The position numbers and the translations under genes were made by a program. A stretch of DNA of 64,000 nucleotides from Oopsacas minuta. Lineage: Eukaryota > Porifera > Hexactinellida > Lyssacinosida > Leucopsacidae. Numbering within the stretch: position 1 is the stretch's first letter; the number at the start of each line of letters is the position of its first letter. Shown here piece by piece: positions 34,501 to 44,821 of the stretch. A model generated the notes under the pieces. That model was not told where the DNA came from. It saw nothing but the letters and a program-made list of their open reading frames with translations, and did no database searches. The stretch is from assembly GCA_024704765.1 (NCBI GenBank), contig JAKMXF010000024.1, forward strand, positions 1-64,000, written 5' to 3'.

Positions 34501-37500
34501 ATTTATGTACCATGGACTGCAATTAAAAAACATATTTCGTACATTTAGCAATTCAATTTATATACAATGAATACTCGGTTGAAAGTAAGAAATACGAATA
34601 TGATTAAGTTCAATCGATTCCGTTCTAAGTGTGACGCTCGTAATGAATCGGAACACTAAAGATTAGCACTAGGTTCTACATTTACCACAATAATGTTCGT
34701 ACTTTTTTGACTTTCGAATCTTTCCTACTTTTTTTACATTAAAAACCCAAATATTCTCGCCTGCATTCAGTTCAAATAGAATATTGTCAGATTTCGTATA
34801 TATTTGTAGCAGAATACGGAATTCAATATTTCATCGAAACTCGAAAGAAATACAAATTATTTTGATATTTACTATCTCTATTCTACAGAAATCAGTTCTA
34901 TCCCTGTTCCGGATAATACAGAACCAGTAGATTGTTCTAAATGGTTAGACTGGCAGTCTAGCATACAGACGGGTACTATATCTCATTCTACAGCCTCTAA
35001 ATCTCTCATTGATTGTATAAAAACAATAGATAATCTTAAGAATTCTGATACAGCAGCAGATGAGCATAGAGCTGCTCTACAGATTGATAGAACAGATAGT
35101 CACGAGGATCAGTCTATACACACCGGATTAACCCAATTGACTTTAAGGTTAGCAATGATTAATTGATTATCTGCTTTATGTACAAACTCTATGGGCACCA
35201 AGGGAACATAGATCTCTTACAGGTCTATGTATTAAACTGTAATATTCATTAAAAAGTATTTAGGGAAAAATAATACAATCGATAATGATTAAAAGGGTCC
35301 GTTCAAACATTATGTAACGCTACCAAGGTAAGAGGTCAAATTTTAGGAAATTTTGCGTTATGTAACGTTTGAACAGCCCCAAAAATATTACAGGTTTCGT
35401 ATTAACGTGAGTACGTATACTGATTTAATTGAAAAGAAATTGGCTTATGTGGATTAATTAACAGAAAATTTCTCTAAACATTGAAACCCCAAAATGAATA
35501 GCTCAGTATTGGGACGCGAACTGCCATTTCAAAATTTCCCTACACAAACATTTCCATTACCGAATTGATGTATAACAACTATAACATATTGACTAGCTAT
35601 TCTCTTTCTAGAACAAATATCAATAAGATACCTTCAAAATCTCACTTACCAAGAAATAAGAAGAAACACACTAAAATAGATAATTCTAATTCTGATTCAG
35701 ACATAGAACATTCTATAACTCCAACCGGTACCGATAATATTATTAAATTCCCAGATAAACCAGATAATATTGATATGAATCATCCTTTCGCTTCAGCTAC
35801 TGTTAGGCAGAAAATTTTCGCACTCGAATCATCTTCCGATGAAATAAACTCTGATGACAGTCAGGCACACAAATCACGAAATTTTCCATCACCTCCACCA
35901 GCTCAATGCGAAGATTCAGTTAATTCTATTGAAGATTTATTAAACACACCTCGTTACACAAGAAATAAACCTGTTCTTCCTTTATCTTTGGAAGAATCAA
36001 CTGATCAATCAATCCACAGTTCACCAAATAAGATCAACATCATGGATGAAGAATCAGTGGAACTTGTATTTGTTGATGGTAACACCTCGAATAATAATAC
36101 ACCTATTCAGACAAGTTTTGACATCCATGTTGCCCCAAAACATACGCTCGCTTCTCCCCTACAGTATGATTCATCTATAAATGGACCAGGGATTAGTATG
36201 TTGTCAAAAACAAGTACTCCAAATAAATCATCTAATTTTATTGATCCTGACGTCATCTGTATTGTTAGATCCAATGAGAATCCTAAAAACTGCACTACAA
36301 TATCTCCTATGTTGAACCCGATCACTTCATCATCCTTTCTTGAGGATATCCCTGGTCCTGCTAATGGAAACACCAATAGAGTTCGTAGAAAAGCAAAAAC
36401 GCCAAATTTCGAGTCATCTGATTCTGAAAATGAAGCTCTAAAAAGTCTATGTAGAAAACGTAAATTCCAATTCAAACGTCAAATAATTTCATCACAATTC
36501 AGTCCAGTTGCCACAGTAGTGAATAACCCCAAGAAAAAACGAAAACTGAATTATTTTATTGATCACGAGGCAATTGAGAGTGATGGAGAATATTCTCAAG
36601 ATTCATTTCAATCCCTTCCTACAACCAGTACATCTAACGCAGACACAAATACTGAAGAAATCAGTGTTATATCACGTTTGATAGCTGATACAAGTGGTAG
36701 TGCTACAGGCATTAATGAGTCTAGTATGTATGCTAGATATGTTCATGATCTTATTTCCCCTCCTATAAATCAAGCCTGTAAACTGGTTATTGATCCTAAG
36801 AGACACAGGACACTAGCTACTGCTGGGAAGAATATCCTCAAGTGAGTTTGATAATTAACTAAAAAGTAACTTCTATGTTAATATGGCTTAGTATGCTAAT
36901 TAAATAGTGGTAGTGTATTGTTAAACAGCTGGCATTTGGTAATGCTAATAGTTTCGCATATTATTACTCCGCATTACACTGTGGACCTATTTCCCGAGAG
37001 TTTATTAATACAGCAGAAATTCCCTATTTGGTCCAATTGAATTTAGCAGCTCTAGGGTAAAATAATAACAGACAAAACACTATTGATTTTGTAATAATAG
37101 TTCGATTTAACACTTTCTAAACAGGTCATTAAATGACAAAAACTACCAAAAAAACCTGACTTATACTGTATTATCAATTGGTATGTATTTATAGACTTGA
37201 ACAGTTATCAGACTACTCCATATAAGTTCACCATTCGAAATTTGTGTTAAAACGAGCGGCTGCGCACACTTTTTCGGTGTAGATGAGTTATCCGTCCTCC
37301 TTACTTCTAATTCTTATAATCCGTCTTATACAAACTATTTCTTTTCCCCCTAGTTTATTGGCAATCATATCCAATGATCTACATTATATCTGTATACGTA
37401 ATAATCTCAGATAATATTGTGATCATTTTGAGCCCTATTATTAAATAATAAACATTTCTAGAAATGTTATTAGTATATTATAGCGGACGTATTTAATATT

Positions 37501-40500
37501 TAAACTTCCTTAAATCCTTAATTGTGGTGTTTTCTGCATAATTATACTTATCATTCACATAAATATTACCACTATAAATATACATTATAAGAAAATTGAC
37601 CGAAATTGACCAATTAACTTAACGAGAATTGAATTGTCAGATTGCATGTATTCTAGATCAAATGACTGTTAAGCTCTAGGAAATAATGATTAACCCTATA
37701 GACTTTAACCCTATCTAATTACCATTACAATTACGATACTTGTATCAGGCTTCTAGGATGCTACTTCTTGCAAACCTCACTAGAAGTACAAGCTATGTAA
37801 CTCATACTTGTTTTTCTGGGGACAAATTATATGACATGATCCAATATACGCATTTATTTACACTCAATCTATCGAATTGAAAATAGTACCTAATAGTTAA
37901 ATTCCAAAGTCCATTAATGTAACTATTATACAAAACCCCAGAAAAGCTCCCAGAATACTAACATAGTCTCAATGCAATAGATAAGTATATAAGCCAGTGA
38001 ATAGAAAGATTTTATCAAATTCATAATTTTTAACAATCTTGAAATTGTAATATATTTTTGATTCTGCCTGAATTCACGAAAATGCAATCCCTTTTTTATT
38101 TATTCTTGTTGGTAACAGTTTTTAACTTTTCTTTCGTTTACGGTAACAAAGTCAATTGCTTTGGTTTTCAAACTTGTCGTAATGGTATTTGTATTGAAGG
38201 TCCAGAATGCGCTTGTGATGAAGGATTTTATGGAGATTTTTGTGATTACAGAAATGTTGATATTTCTGAATCAAATAAATGTGAGAATGTTCCCGGAGCT
38301 ACTATGCTAGACTGCAAAAATGAGGGTGTTTGTATTGCTTTCGGTACAATGTCATTTTGTGCATGTATTAAAACAGAATTCACTGGTCCATTATGTCAAT
38401 ACAATCGTACTTGTGAGTCAACTTGTCTGCGAGATGATATAAATGGTAGGCCATATTGTCCAGCTGGAAAGACTCGATTGTATGAATCTTGTCAAGATAA
38501 CGGTCTGCAATCTACAACGATGTTTGTTTCCGAACTAACCTCTGAACTCCCTGAAATCACCAATCCTGCTGCTACTACTACAACTGGCACTAGCGTTAAT
38601 GTATTCAATAATTTCACTCGCAATAACGAGACTTTGAGTGAAGAAGTATTCATAATAATTCTTGTTTCAGTCAATGTAGTATTTCTACTGATAATATTCG
38701 TGATATCAATCAGTCTATTCTGTGTTATCTGTTTCGTTGTAAGAGCTATGAATCGTAAGAATAAAAAACCAGGATTTCCATCTCGTCGTTTTGACCCAGA
38801 AGCACGTTCTACTCTACCAGCACCAAATGCAATCTCTACTTCAATTCAAGCCCCTTCCGTCCCAACAAATGAGTATGAAGCACCTTATGACTGTCTACCT
38901 AGAGTACAAGCTGCTCGACCTTACGAAATACCCAGACAACCAATGCGGGTACCGATCTCCATTCAACGGAACCGTTTTCCTGACACATATCGCGTTAACA
39001 ACCACACTTACTCTATTCACAGTAATATATCTGGTATGTACTTTCAAATACAAGAATTCCATGACAACAATGACGAAGCTATAGCTCCTAGTTATGCTGT
39101 AATTGTTCCTAGTGCGAAAGATAGGGAGAGTAAAGTTAATGGTTGTACAGGTAGCTCTTTGAGGAAGAAGACTCCCCCGCCTATTGCTCCTAAGCCTACA
39201 CAATCCCCTATGACATACTGGGAGCCAGGGAAGGACTTTCCATCTCTCTTTGATCAAATGCATCGATCTCGTTACAAGGAAATTAAGCCAGAAAATCTGA
39301 AACTATTCAATTTAGTCGGAAAAGGTGAATTTGGAGATGTTTGGAAAGGTACACTAGAGACACCAATTGGTGAGATACCAGTAGCGATCAAACTATTGAA
39401 TGAATCCCTAGGAAAACAAGAGAACATATCCTTCCTACAAGAAGCAGCAATAATAGGCCAGTTTAATCACGTGAATGTCTTGAAGCTTATAGGTGTAGTA
39501 ACCCTTTCTGAACCAAAGTTAATAATATCAGAGCTAATGGAAATACAACTGAGAGACTATCTTATTAATCTCAGAAAGAGGGCATCACTTCCTTTTGGTG
39601 AAATCTCTGGTATTTTCCTTGGATTTTGTAGAGGTATTGCACTGGGTATGTCATACCTTTCACAGAAAGGATTCATCCATCGTGATCTTGCTGCTAGAAA
39701 TATTCTGCTTGATACGCAGAATGAGTGTAAAATTGCGGATTTTGGCATGACTCGACGCTTAATGGATTCCGATTATTACAAAATGAATGACACAGCTGTA
39801 ATCCCTTTGAAATGGTCAGCACCTGAATCTGTGTTTTTTAAGAAATTCCATTCAAAGAGTGATGTTTGGAGCTTTGCAATGGTTCTATTCGAAATTTGGA
39901 GTTTAGGCTCGAAACCATGGCCTTTTGATAAACTCAATTCAGTCGTGAACAAACTCAATCAATCAATTTTACTACAACCTCCAACTGGTTGCCCTCGTGA
40001 CATATATATAATCATGGTTCTATGCTGGCACCCTGAGGCAGACAAACGTCCTTCCTTCACCGAATTGTGTAGAATGTTTAACGACACAAACATTGTCTCA
40101 CTACAACCTCCACCTGGCAATGATAAGAGCACTGTATTAGGTGAGGACCTATGCTATAGTGAAGATCTATACGAAGACCTACAATTCTCCTATAGAAAAC
40201 AAACTCAATGACTACATGTGGTTATGAACAATACAAATTTGTAACTTATATGTGAAATATTATAAGAATTGTTTTTATTGTAATTCATACTATTAATGCG
40301 AAAATGGAGTTTATTTTATTGGTTCAGAAAATTGGAAATAAACCTCATAGAATGTTCGTCATAAATATATTTTATAAGCAATAACGAGGAATTTTCTGAG
40401 GAATATTACTTTTGAGGGCAAATATTGTGTACATTCTAAAGATTCGAATATTCAGCTTTATAGCCGCTAAAATTATGGTTCTAGTTATTATTATCCTCCC

Positions 40501-43500
40501 TTTCTCGATGAGATCTCACGACAAATAGGTGAAAATCATAATAATAACATGTATAGCTATAGCATTCTATACACTAAGGCAGCGGTTTCCAACCTGGGGT
40601 CTATGTACCCCTTGGTGATCCACGGACGATAGAAGGGGTCCACAGTCTATGGGAGGGGTTCCACGAGATATGTTAAAGTTGGTATAGGGGGTCCACGGCT
40701 GATAAAGATTGGGAACCGCTGCACTAGGGCAATAATCATCCGCTGAGATTTTATTCTAGAGCTATGTATGTACCAGGAAATAATTGAACTTGTAAACAAT
40801 TGAATATCAGCTTTGTAATTCTATTTTACACAATTCTATAATTGGAATGCTTTTTAGTTATTTCTTAATTATATTCATCCGTCACATCTTGAAATTACCT
40901 TATCAATTTCTTGTTGGCTACACACTTCTGCTGAAAACTAATCATATATTATTGCAGCATTATCTTATCAACTACAATACCAATATTGGTTGTAGGTATT
41001 AGCTGATTCAAGCTCTCCTACTCATCATGTTATTGATACCACAAAAATGAGATTAACCTTCAACAATAACATTCAATGTTTGCGAAACTCCTTATTAGGT
41101 TATGTCGTTCTGTACTTTACTACTCCTCAAGTATAATTTGTTTTAATGATATTGCATCCATAAACTTCCTTTCGATTGTACAATATTTTAGTTTTCGCAG
41201 GTTTTTAGGATGTTGAATAAACTCTAATTATTTATGAATTATGTCATAATTAATATTTCACGTAAAATACTCTGAAATATGATGTAGTACATTTTAATGG
41301 TTATTGAAGCATTTGGCAATAATTTTCATTGGAATTTACATTTTTGTTGTTTTATTTCTTACAAAGAATTTATCATAGTAATCTTCCTCAAAGTTGATAT
41401 AACCCTCAGCAAAAGCAAATGTGTCGAGTTTCAATTGTTTATTAATAATTGCGAAATTTGAGCTTAAACCGAAGTGAATTCTATGATTCGTCGTATAAAT
41501 TGGCATACAGGTAGATCTGGTTTTACACCCATTTTTTCAACAATTACATTACACGAAGTTGTCTTTCTACTATAAATATTTTTACACAATTTATTATCTT
41601 TCAAAATATTCTACATTGAGAAGGTAGCTGACAAAAACACGAGGGACGATACCCGTATGATTTCTAATGGAATTACCATTTTATGTAAGAACTGTGACCA
41701 TTCCTTATATAGTCATAGATTTTTACTGGCGCCTCCTGGACGGTAATTATATATATCAACAATATATTAATTACTCTAAATCATCACAAATTGAATCATT
41801 AATATTCCCATTACATCGATTACGCAAATACTAGAGTAGTAGGCACACAGGACAATATACCACCCTTTCTATAATGTAAGCACATTTTCAAGGTAATTCC
41901 GATAAAAGCACCAAGTAAGGGTAGTTAATATTATAAGGCCGAATAACCATAATTAGTTCGTGTGCCAGTAAGAGGCGTGTTTGATTCTTTTTTGAATAAT
42001 TTTTAATAATCACATTTGATAATACATAGAATTACGTACGATGATTTTTTAAGGGATACTCTTTTGCCCAATAGCTATTTGAAATTCCCCAAATTCTTTC
42101 CAAGAGTCCAAATATTTTCCATTCTTTTGATTCTTACCGTTCCAAATTTTGATATTAATCTGACATAATGCGGTGAAATTTGATAATTTTTCACTATTCT
42201 GTAATTATTAATAATTATATCTTACCTTGTCACTTGCTTATAATATGAATTAATATTAATATATTTACCATGTAAGTTCGAATTTATTGACCTTAGCTCA
42301 CTATTCATATTCTAATTGGTTAAATGATTAATTATTAATCAATTCTGTTTCATAGAATTCCATTATCTACTTTCGCATTATTTCATGATATATTATAGAT
42401 TTAATGAGAGACAATTTGATTCAATAATCACAGATTCTTCAGGCGATATTGAAGCTGAAGAAGTGTACGGTCCCATAGATGAAGAAGAAGAAGAGAGATT
42501 ATACTTTGAATCTATAGCAAACAAAAAATCAAATGCTGATACAATATTTACTCCACCAAGATCAGTTAAACAGGTTAAACCTGATAATTCAGTTATTCTA
42601 ATAGAAGATACTGTTGAGCTGTTATTAGCAGGTAGTATTGATAATAAGGAGCATGTTGAGGCGAGCTTCTCTCTTGGCATGGATGAATGGTTAGGTGATC
42701 TTGAAGTATTTGATTCTATTGAGGAGCATAAGCAATTAATTGTAGACAAAGATAATAGTTCGAAAGTGAACATATCTCCTCCTGAAAATCCGACATTTTC
42801 GCTTGGTGAGTAATTTGTATGAAATTCCATATTATTGCAACTGGGAACTCAGTTAGTACGTACTCGGCTTATGACTTACTTTTCTCCAATACGGTTTTTC
42901 TATTTTAGTACTAATTGTATAGGAAGAATATTCGGATAAGACGTACTTGGTTTAGAACATATTACTAAATTTTGTTTCCTGAAGGGCTACGTCTTATCCG
43001 ATTTCTACTATACCATAATTGGATATATTAATTGTTATATTTAATATTAGTAATTATTGAAGGAAAATGTCAGGGTAATTTCACAATACGGCTAACCTCA
43101 CTATATATTCATATCTGTATTGAGGAGTTAAGATAATTAGTCAAATGTTAAGCTAATCAGAATTTGGATTGTTGTCATTATACTATAATGATTATTCCTG
43201 ATTTATATTGAATCATCATTTATATGCAAATGTACATCTAATTTTATGTTAAACAATCATTCGAATGCTGACTCATTAGGAATGGATGACTGGTGGGAAG
43301 ATATTGCTCCCAAAGATCTTGATACTGATTTTCTAACTAACAACCAACCCACAAGCCCTCCTACTGAACCCTTTAGTAAACCTTCAACACTGTCCCTTTC
43401 AACAACAACAACAACTTCTACTCCTGTGCTCTCCACACCAAAAGAACTTACGCAACCTACACAATTATTGCCTACATCACCATCTCCAATATGTTTACCT

Positions 43501-44283
43501 AGAAAATCTATTCAGATTGAATCATTTTCAAGTACATTTAATTCACCAATTTATTCAAACAAAACTACACACGCCGCTGTTATGACGTCATCTTTAAATG
43601 ACAGTGATTCTCCTCTTATAATATTCGCAGATAGTCGTGAGGTGTCTGGCTCTCAAATCCTCTCTTCTCTACGTATTAAACATAATATTATTATACAAGT
43701 ATACTCGCTTAAACAATGTAGTTATGTAGTTAGCTCGAGGATGGCAGTTGATCGACAAAACTTTTCAGATTTATCACAGCCAAATTCGACTCAGAAAATA
43801 ATCGACAGAGCTCGTAGTATGTGTGAGTTATATGAGAGAGGTAGTATTATCATTGAAAAAGACCGTTTCAATGCAAAATTACATGGAGCTATAAAACCCT
43901 GTGTATTATCAAGGAATCAGTTGTTCCTTTCGAATCTAGCTAGATTATGTAAATCTAGACTATCAGTTTTGTATAGTGGATCTGAACAGAATACTATTGA
44001 CATTCTTGTTTCTTTGTCGAAAAAAGAAGCGAAGCGAGGTCATAAGATTATCGGATCTCTTACACAAATTGACACGTCCCTTTTCAAATTCCTATGTTGT
44101 ATCCCTAGGATTAATCCACCAGTTGCCTTAGGTTTGGCAACTTATCTACGAAATCTTGATCAACTATCTTCTATCACTCCAGAGGAATTGAAGAAGAATT
44201 GTCATGGAATTACAAAGGAACAAATTGACTCAATCCAAAAGATATTTGCACATCGTTTCAGATCATTTGCTCTTGTTCAGTAG
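28517..44283 (+). CDS. FANCM: Fanconi anaemia complementation group M helicase/translocase, 12 exons
   Basis: Exons 28517-28658, 29035-29312, 29786-29816, 29988-30283, 31078-31314, 31517-31840, 32305-32734, 34001-34486, 34889-35147, 35612-36841, 42399-42805 and 43280-44283 join in phase to 1707 aa. Walker A is PTGLGKT (K107), the DEAH box is in [13 protein letters not shown], then SATPG, and motif VI is [15 protein letters not shown]. The insert between the helicase halves matches FANCM/Hef. Exons 8-9 cover the MHF-binding stretch (SKWLDWQ), followed by a long Ser/Asp-rich linker in exon 10. The C-terminus is an ERCC4-like domain ([11 protein letters not shown] ... VDRQNFSD) with helix-hairpin-helix repeats. 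The protein remodels stalled forks and anchors the Fanconi core complex to DNA. Intron 10 (36842-42398) contains a complete receptor tyrosine kinase gene. Small exon 3 is the least certain. Confidence 0.95.
28726..28912. mobile_element. Pogo-like MITE relic in FANCM intron 1
   Basis: The left end (CAGTCAATTCCAGTTATATC, then GCTCAAGGGACCGCG) is nearly the same as that of the element at 61999-62164 in a DHX9 intron. The right end, reverse-complemented, begins CAGAGTTCGATATAACCG. Internal GATATAAC repeats occur in both orientations. The boundary is approximate. Confidence 0.55.
35295..35380. mobile_element. 86-bp MITE in FANCM intron 9
   Basis: The ends GGGTCCGTTCAAACATTATG and, reverse-complemented, GGGGCTGTTCAAACGTTACA are inverted repeats of about 26 bp. 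The same family occurs at 707-852. The flanks are A-rich, so the target duplication cannot be read. No coding capacity. Confidence 0.65.
37986..37993 (+). promoter_or_regulatory. TATA-like box of the nested receptor kinase
   Basis: TATATAAG, 96 bp upstream of the receptor kinase start, inside FANCM intron 10. It supports a separate promoter for the nested gene, though AT-rich background makes a chance match possible. Confidence 0.4.
38082..40211 (+). CDS. EGF-domain receptor tyrosine kinase, intronless, nested in FANCM intron 10
   Basis: A 709-aa single-pass receptor. The start is the ATG at 38082, because a signal peptide follows it ([14 protein letters not shown]...). There are two EGF-like modules (about residues 25-57 and 65-110; [18 protein letters not shown] in the first) and a Ser/Thr-rich stalk. 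The membrane helix is about 189-222, followed by a proline-rich juxtamembrane region with several tyrosines. The kinase domain spans about 405-670: [16 protein letters not shown] with K437, HRDLAARN with D535, DFG with D553, and [17 protein letters not shown] marks a tyrosine kinase, and all catalytic residues are present. It lies on the same strand as FANCM, wholly inside an intron, with its own TATA-like box. The subfamily is unclear; EGF-type RTKs without introns are abundant in sponges (recollection, not tested). Confidence 0.94.
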   Translation: MQSLFYLFLLVTVFNFSFVYGNKVNCFGFQTCRNGICIEGPECACDEGFYGDFCDYRNVDISESNKCENVPGATMLDCKNEGVCIAFGTMSFCACIKTEFTGPLCQYNRTCESTCLRDDINGRPYCPAGKTRLYESCQDNGLQSTTMFVSELTSELPEITNPAATTTTGTSVNVFNNFTRNNETLSEEVFIIILVSVNVVFLLIIFVISISLFCVICFVVRAMNRKNKKPGFPSRRFDPEARSTLPAPNAISTSIQAPSVPTNEYEAPYDCLPRVQAARPYEIPRQPMRVPISIQRNRFPDTYRVNNHTYSIHSNISGMYFQIQEFHDNNDEAIAPSYAVIVPSAKDRESKVNGCTGSSLRKKTPPPIAPKPTQSPMTYWEPGKDFPSLFDQMHRSRYKEIKPENLKLFNLVGKGEFGDVWKGTLETPIGEIPVAIKLLNESLGKQENISFLQEAAIIGQFNHVNVLKLIGVVTLSEPKLIISELMEIQLRDYLINLRKRASLPFGEISGIFLGFCRGIALGMSYLSQKGFIHRDLAARNILLDTQNECKIADFGMTRRLMDSDYYKMNDTAVIPLKWSAPESVFFKKFHSKSDVWSFAMVLFEIWSLGSKPWPFDKLNSVVNKLNQSILLQPPTGCPRDIYIIMVLCWHPEADKRPSFTELCRMFNDTNIVSLQPPPGNDKSTVLGEDLCYSEDLYEDLQFSYRKQTQ
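40580..40721. mobile_element. hAT-type MITE with 8-bp target duplication
   Basis: A 142-bp element with 16-bp inverted ends: left CAGCGGTTTCCAACCT, right reverse-complemented CAGCGGTTCCCAATCT. It is flanked by CACTAAGG (40572-40579) and CACTAGGG (40722-40729), an 8-bp duplication with one mismatch. The CAGCGGTTCCCAA end and 8-bp duplication are typical of hAT elements. It lies in FANCM intron 10, downstream of the nested kinase. Confidence 0.85.
42918..43012. mobile_element. MITE of the CGGATAAGACGTA family, FANCM intron 11
   Basis: A 95-bp inverted-repeat element: the left end contains TTCGGATAAGACGTAC and the right end, reverse-complemented, TATAGTAGAAATCGGATAAG. Its internal TTTGTTTCCTGAAGGG is shared with copies at 59995-60120 and 62755-62852. 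It is probably a mariner-like element with a TA target. Confidence 0.65.
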
Positions 44284-44579
44284 AGAGATCTGTTGACCTC
44301 AATTATAAGATAATTCATTAATGTGAATATGTTTTCTGTAGTTTATTTTGCGTCATGTCTGCATGATTATCAAGCTTTGAATAGTAAATGAAATTACACA
44401 ACTGGCCGATCTTGATTTCTTCCACAGAATTTGCTCATGTTATTTCAATATGTTCCGAGTTGCATATAGAATTTCGTATTCTGAATAGTTTGGGAAAACA
44501 GTTAGTTTTGACACTCAAGTTTATGAAAGTTTATTAGACTATAACTTTGTCTATACAGTGAGCTACAATCATACATATC

Positions 44580-44722
44580 CAGTTGAACCTTCATAAACCT
44601 GCACTCGTTTGGACATGAAATTTTGTCGGTTTAGCAAATGGTCGGATTGTGCAGGTGAATATGTATTTTCGCAAGGCCATTCAGATCAGAAATACTGTCG
44701 GTTTATACAGGTTCCACCCAAT
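44580..44722. mobile_element. MITE-like element between FANCM and POLR1A
   Basis: Inverted ends GTTGAACCTTCATAAACC and, reverse-complemented, GGTGGAACCTGTATAAACC enclose about 143 bp. The element lies in the 538-bp gap between the FANCM stop and the POLR1A start, ending about 100 bp before the start codon. It may therefore be part of the POLR1A promoter region or 5' leader. Boundaries are approximate. Nothing else is recognised in that gap (44284-44821). Confidence 0.5.
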
Positions 44723-44821
44723 GTATATATACATTTGTATAAATTTTTTGTTTACTAATATACCGGTAACTAGTTTAACTAGCCAAAAGTTCCCTACCAT
44801 TATAATTTTAGTAGAATTAAC

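Noticed and set aside
36107-36475. Minus-strand frame opposite FANCM exon 10
   Set aside because: It lies entirely opposite a well-supported low-complexity coding exon and has no domain.
38058-38081. Extended receptor-kinase frame upstream of 38082
   Set aside because: It contains no ATG; the first ATG is directly followed by a good signal peptide.
42393-42830. Long minus-strand frame opposite FANCM exon 11
   Set aside because: It is the serine-rich shadow of an acidic coding exon that splices in phase with its neighbours.
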